Shown: positions 6,836-9,004 of the stretch, piece by piece
Layout: the number at the start of each line of letters is the position of its first letter
Numbering within the stretch: the stretch's first letter is position 1
Assembly: GCA_964596135.1 (NCBI GenBank)
Contig: CAZQTF010000159.1
Span: 1-9,004 of the forward strand
DNA length: 9,004 nucleotides
Source: JADJNW01 sp964596135
Lineage (GTDB): Bacteria; Bacteroidota; Bacteroidia; Chitinophagales; Saprospiraceae
Reading direction: 5' to 3'
Position numbers and translations under genes: made by a program
The notes under the pieces: model-generated
Told to the model about the DNA's origin: nothing
The model's database searches: none
Seen by the model: the letters and a program-made list of their open reading frames with translations, nothing else

Positions 6836-7375
6836 CTAATTCACCATGCGTATCGCCAGGCGTTCCGCGATTGCCTGCAATTGCTCGATACTCATAATAA
6901 ATGGCTCCGGATCGAGGGCGCCCCAGTTGGTATCTTTCAGTTCAATGAGCAAGCCGTTTTTTACAAAAACAACCACCCGGCAGGTATCACCGGAACCTTT
7001 GTCGGGCTGCTGAAAACGCACACCGTAATCGCCCAGGTCTTCGAGATATTGAAAAGACGCATAACGCTCGCTGCCTTTGGCGTAGGATTCAATCACTTCT
7101 TTGGCGCTGCGATTACCAGTGATCGGGCTGACCAACAAAATGAGGTTGTTTTTGAAGAGATTGGGCGTCCCTTTGCCGTACATTCGGTTGCAGTGCGAAT
7201 TGTCTTCTTTGACGATGCCAGTGGCTTTTACCGTTACATCAAAGGCGCTGGCGCCGCATACCTCTTTGACCAGCGATATAGGAAGCAAATCGTCGCAGAA
7301 ACTGTTTTCCTGCGCCTGAAGGGCAGGAAGATAAACGGCAACAAACAGCCATATGAGCAGCTTTTGGGTACACAT
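6836..7375 (-). CDS. Secreted four-cysteine protein of unknown function
   Basis: 179 residues. Residues 1-21 form a signal peptide (basic MCTQK, hydrophobic LLIWLFVAVYLP, cleavage near LQA-Q). The mature part has exactly four cysteines (C27, C40, C62, C132), enough for two disulphide bonds, as expected for an exported domain. I do not recognise a named family. The order of motifs (an N-terminal LLPISLVKEVCG helix, a cysteine strand HCNRMY, a DLGDYGVRF turn at 113-121, strands VVVFVKNGLLIEL at 134-146, and a final helix EQLQAIAERLA at 164-174) vaguely resembles small DUF3558-like secreted proteins, but that is only an impression. A longer plus-strand frame over the same bases is rejected because only this strand gives a signal peptide and amphipathic structure. 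No convincing promoter was found upstream. Confidence 0.75.
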   Translation of the reverse strand: MCTQKLLIWLFVAVYLPALQAQENSFCDDLLPISLVKEVCGASAFDVTVKATGIVKEDNSHCNRMYGKGTPNLFKNNLILLVSPITGNRSAKEVIESYAKGSERYASFQYLEDLGDYGVRFQQPDKGSGDTCRVVVFVKNGLLIELKDTNWGALDPEPFIMSIEQLQAIAERLAIRMVN

Positions 7376-7405
7376 GACTTTGACATTTTGTTTACTAAAT
7401 CGGTT

Positions 7406-7419
7406 TGAGAAGATTCTCA
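7406..7419. repeat. 14-bp palindrome upstream of the four-cysteine protein gene
   Basis: TGAGAA-GA-TTCTCA has perfect 6-bp arms and lies 31 nt before the ATG at 7375 on the minus strand, where a repressor or activator site could sit. No T-run follows it on either strand, so it is not a terminator. It may be a regulator site or chance. Confidence 0.4.
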
Positions 7420-7570
7420 GGGTTTAAATATATAACTTTTTTTTATAAGAATCTGTCCGATATTATCGAAGAATTTTTTAAACCCATTTTTACGGTTAAA
7501 AAGGAGGTTTGTCTGTGGGTATTGCCTGAAAGTTCTTCCAATTGTGTTTTAAAAAAGGACATACCTGATT

Positions 7571-7602
7571 TTTGCTGCAAAAGCTGATTTGTTTTAACTT
7601 TG
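7571..7602 (+). promoter_or_regulatory. trhA promoter
   Basis: TTTG at 7571-7574, a 20-nt spacer and TAACTTTG at 7595-7602 match the Bacteroidota promoter consensus at every defined base. The start would be near 7608, giving a leader of about 58 nt before the ATG at 7666. Confidence 0.75.
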
Positions 7603-7665
7603 AACAATTAACAGAATTTTTTAAATAATTCGGCGTTTGATATCGGACAAAACTTCCATTAAATC

Positions 7666-8310
7666 ATGACACATCACACTGATAAGCACTTGATTATCAA
7701 TGAAGAACTGGCGAATAGCATTTCGCACGGCTTCGGCATCCTCTTCGGCATCGTGAGTATCCCGCTGCTTATTGCTCTGGCGGTCAGCAAAGGTGACCCC
7801 GCTGCCATCATTGGAAGCAGTATTTACGGATTTTGTTTTTTGATGGTGTTTACTTTTTCTACGCTGTATCATGGATTTCAGCAACCTAAGGTAAAAAGCG
7901 TACTCAAGGTGCTGGATCACATCAGCATTTATTTTCTGATCGCAGGAAGTTATACGCCGTTTATTCTGACTTATGTTTATAATGCTACCGGCATCACCCT
8001 GCTTTTTGTGCTATGGGGCTTGACGTTGCTGGGCATTGTGTTCAAAATATGGTTCACCGGAAAATTTAATTTGCTTTCAACCGCAATCTATCTCATCATG
8101 GGCTGGATGCTCCTGTTTGCCGGCAAAATATTTTTCACCAGCCTGCCGGCGCCGGTCATTGCGCTGATCGCCATTGGCGGGGGCTTATATACAATTGGCG
8201 TGATCTTCTATCTTTGGGAAAAATTCAGGTATCACCACGCAGTGTGGCACCTGTTTGTTCTGGCGGCGGGCATTTGTCATTATGCAGCAGTGTTACTGAC
8301 CGTATCATAA
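7666..8310 (+). CDS. trhA: PAQR-family membrane homeostasis protein TrhA (haemolysin III family)
   Basis: 214 residues, the usual length for bacterial haemolysin-III/PAQR proteins, inner-membrane proteins with seven helices; E. coli TrhA (YqfA) is linked to membrane energetics and fluidity homeostasis. Family motifs in order: ISHGFG at 19-24, STLYH at 65-69, LDHISIYFLIAGSYTPF at 83-99 and HAVWHLFVLAAGICHY at 191-206. The presumed metal site of the superfamily is intact: H69, H191 and H195 (HxxxH) with D84 nearby. Hydrophobic helices occupy most of residues 22-212, separated by short loops such as SKGDP (41-45) and TGKFN (131-135). The older haemolysin name is not evidence of toxin activity. 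It has its own near-consensus promoter and converges on the DUF3124-like lipoprotein gene, the stops lying 13 nt apart. Confidence 0.95.
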   Translation: MTHHTDKHLIINEELANSISHGFGILFGIVSIPLLIALAVSKGDPAAIIGSSIYGFCFLMVFTFSTLYHGFQQPKVKSVLKVLDHISIYFLIAGSYTPFILTYVYNATGITLLFVLWGLTLLGIVFKIWFTGKFNLLSTAIYLIMGWMLLFAGKIFFTSLPAPVIALIAIGGGLYTIGVIFYLWEKFRYHHAVWHLFVLAAGICHYAAVLLTVS

Positions 8311-8323
8311 AGAAACAGTATGA

Positions 8324-8869
8324 TTATTCTCCTGTAATAATGTTGTCTTTTGAAGTGCTTCGCTCAATAACCAAACCTTCGGTGATAAATGAAATACCCT
8401 GCTGCGAAGCGGTGCCAATCATCACGCCCTGAATGATGGGTTGAATTTCTGCACTGTTGGCGCCCCAGTCAACAATAAAGCTGGCGCCCGCGCCGCCTCG
8501 GTCTTCCTTGTGCTCTACCACAAACTCCACCGATTCGAGCGGATGCAAAAAAATCGTTTGCTCCAGGTATTGGCGCTGTAATTTCCCCTGTGAGTCATGA
8601 TAATTCACGGTTGCTACGTACATCGTGTCGTGCAGGCTGGTATTGCGTATGCTCAACGTGGCTGTTAATAAAAATCGCCGCGCATCGCTGCCGTGGTAAA
8701 TATCGGAGTAAATAGGTACATATACTTTTTTATAGTGTTGTAAATCATTAATACGAACATTCGTATAATGATAATTTTTGCTGGGCAAATGAACAGACGG
8801 CTTCGGCTCCTCCGAACAGCCGAATACGACCAGAACAAAAATTTGTAGAACAACGATTGGATAGCGCAT
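8324..8869 (-). CDS. DUF3124-like lipoprotein
   Basis: 181 residues from the ATG at 8869. This start gives a clean type II signal peptide, MRYPIVVLQIFVLVVFGC, with lipobox VFGC and lipidated C18; the frame stays open to an ATG at 8911, but that start would bury the signal and overlap the upstream gene. C18 is followed by SEE, an acidic stretch resembling the signals that send Bacteroidota lipoproteins to the cell surface. The mature part fits my memory of the DUF3124 family: VYVPIYSDIYHGSDARRF (49-66), LLTATLSIRNTS (67-78), HPLESVEFVVE (108-118), GGAGASFIVDW (124-134), and IQGVMIGTASQQGISFITEG near 145-164. No function is known for that family. It follows the partial gene at 8884-9004 by 14 nt, so the two are probably co-transcribed; no Shine-Dalgarno sequence is visible. 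Confidence 0.85.
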   Translation of the reverse strand: MRYPIVVLQIFVLVVFGCSEEPKPSVHLPSKNYHYTNVRINDLQHYKKVYVPIYSDIYHGSDARRFLLTATLSIRNTSLHDTMYVATVNYHDSQGKLQRQYLEQTIFLHPLESVEFVVEHKEDRGGAGASFIVDWGANSAEIQPIIQGVMIGTASQQGISFITEGLVIERSTSKDNIITGE

Positions 8870-8883
8870 TATTTCAAAATAGA

Positions 8884-9004
8884 TTATTTCTTTTGTTTTA
8901 ACGCCCGCCACCAGAATCCGGGTTGAAATAAACGTTCAAGATTACTTAAATCTACGACTAACTCGGAACAGAACATTACAAAATAGGCATTATCGGCGAT
9001 CACA
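8884..9004 (-). CDS. 3' end of an unidentified gene (5' part outside the window)
   Basis: Reading the minus strand from base 9003 gives 39 open codons before a TAA at 8886-8884. The C-terminus includes SELVVDLSNLERLF, then QPGFWWRALKQKK, which looks like real protein: a hydrophobic stretch, an amphipathic helix, an aromatic turn and a lysine-rich tail. The other two frames of this strand do not compete as well (one stops within five codons). The stop lies 14 nt upstream of the DUF3124-like lipoprotein start, the spacing expected within an operon. I do not recognise the family from this fragment. Confidence 0.6.
   Translation of the reverse strand, partial: VIADNAYFVMFCSELVVDLSNLERLFQPGFWWRALKQKK

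Larger units (their letters stand above)
7376..7665. other. Divergent intergenic region with short palindromes
   Basis: A 290-nt AT-rich gap between the four-cysteine protein and trhA. It holds the trhA promoter (7571-7602), a 14-bp palindrome at 7406-7419 (TGAGAA-GA-TTCTCA), an 11-bp palindrome at 7458-7468 (CGATATTATCG) and a bulged AT-rich hairpin around 7476-7506. No small gene is supported: frames in it are short and lack normal starts. Confidence 0.6.

Noticed and set aside
6821..7408. Plus-strand open frame of 195 codons
   Set aside because: It lies antisense to the four-cysteine protein, which has a signal peptide and ordinary composition; the plus frame shows no recognisable motif or promoter.
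7476..7506. AT-rich bulged hairpin (TTTTTAAACC paired with GGTTAAAAA)
   Set aside because: There is no T-run after the stem on either strand, and it is not near the end of a gene.
7501..7517. Perfect AAGGAGGT followed by a GTG, looking like a strong ribosome-binding site
   Set aside because: The GTG frame stops after four codons, and Bacteroidota rarely depend on this motif; judged a chance match.
8315..8340. ATTATT/AATAAT inverted repeat near the convergent stops of trhA and the lipoprotein gene
   Set aside because: It falls in the last codons of the lipoprotein gene, has no GC pairs and no T-run; not a terminator.

Overview
The window looks like a chromosomal segment of a Bacteroidota bacterium. 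The evidence is a TonB-dependent receptor with an N-terminal carboxypeptidase-regulatory-like domain, promoters of the Bacteroidota type (TTTG, about 20 nt, then TAnnTTTG), mostly absent Shine-Dalgarno sequences, and a lipoprotein with an acidic stretch after its cysteine. The protein style (TMEM220-like, DUF3124-like, PaaE plus a TetR regulator) would fit a Saprospiria- or Chitinophagia-like organism, but rank below phylum is a guess. I see no rRNA, tRNA, CRISPR array, insertion sequence or phage gene. Base composition looks even across the genes by eye.

Layout. Left block, minus strand: a TonB-dependent receptor (385-2718) followed 27 nt later by a small TMEM220-like membrane protein that runs off the left edge (1-357). 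Divergent from the receptor is rpsT (2883-3137, ribosomal protein S20), which has a strong promoter region and a long terminator hairpin at 3171-3206. Next on the plus strand is a two-gene unit: paaE (3384-4457), encoding the reductase of phenylacetyl-CoA epoxidase, and a TetR-family regulator (4518-5108). A palindromic operator lies at the expected start of paaE transcription.

Middle block, minus strand: a secreted adenosine-deaminase-family hydrolase (5124-6590) with its own promoter, and upstream of it a small secreted protein with four cysteines (6836-7375). Right block: trhA (7666-8310, plus strand; PAQR/haemolysin-III membrane protein) behind a near-consensus promoter. It converges on a DUF3124-like lipoprotein (8324-8869, minus strand), which is preceded by the 3' end of another minus-strand gene (8884-9004) cut by the window edge.

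How the parts relate. The clearest regulatory story is paaE-tetR: a 16-bp operator-like palindrome directly after a TAnnTTTG element suggests that the TetR protein represses its own two-gene unit and is released by an aromatic acyl-CoA. The oxygenase genes paaABCD are not in the window, so this is a detached reductase-regulator module. The other genes are mostly single envelope or secreted functions and do not form one pathway. I found no strong evidence for a wholly new system. The best leads are the operator and split paa arrangement, the secreted deaminase, and the two uncharacterised exported proteins.
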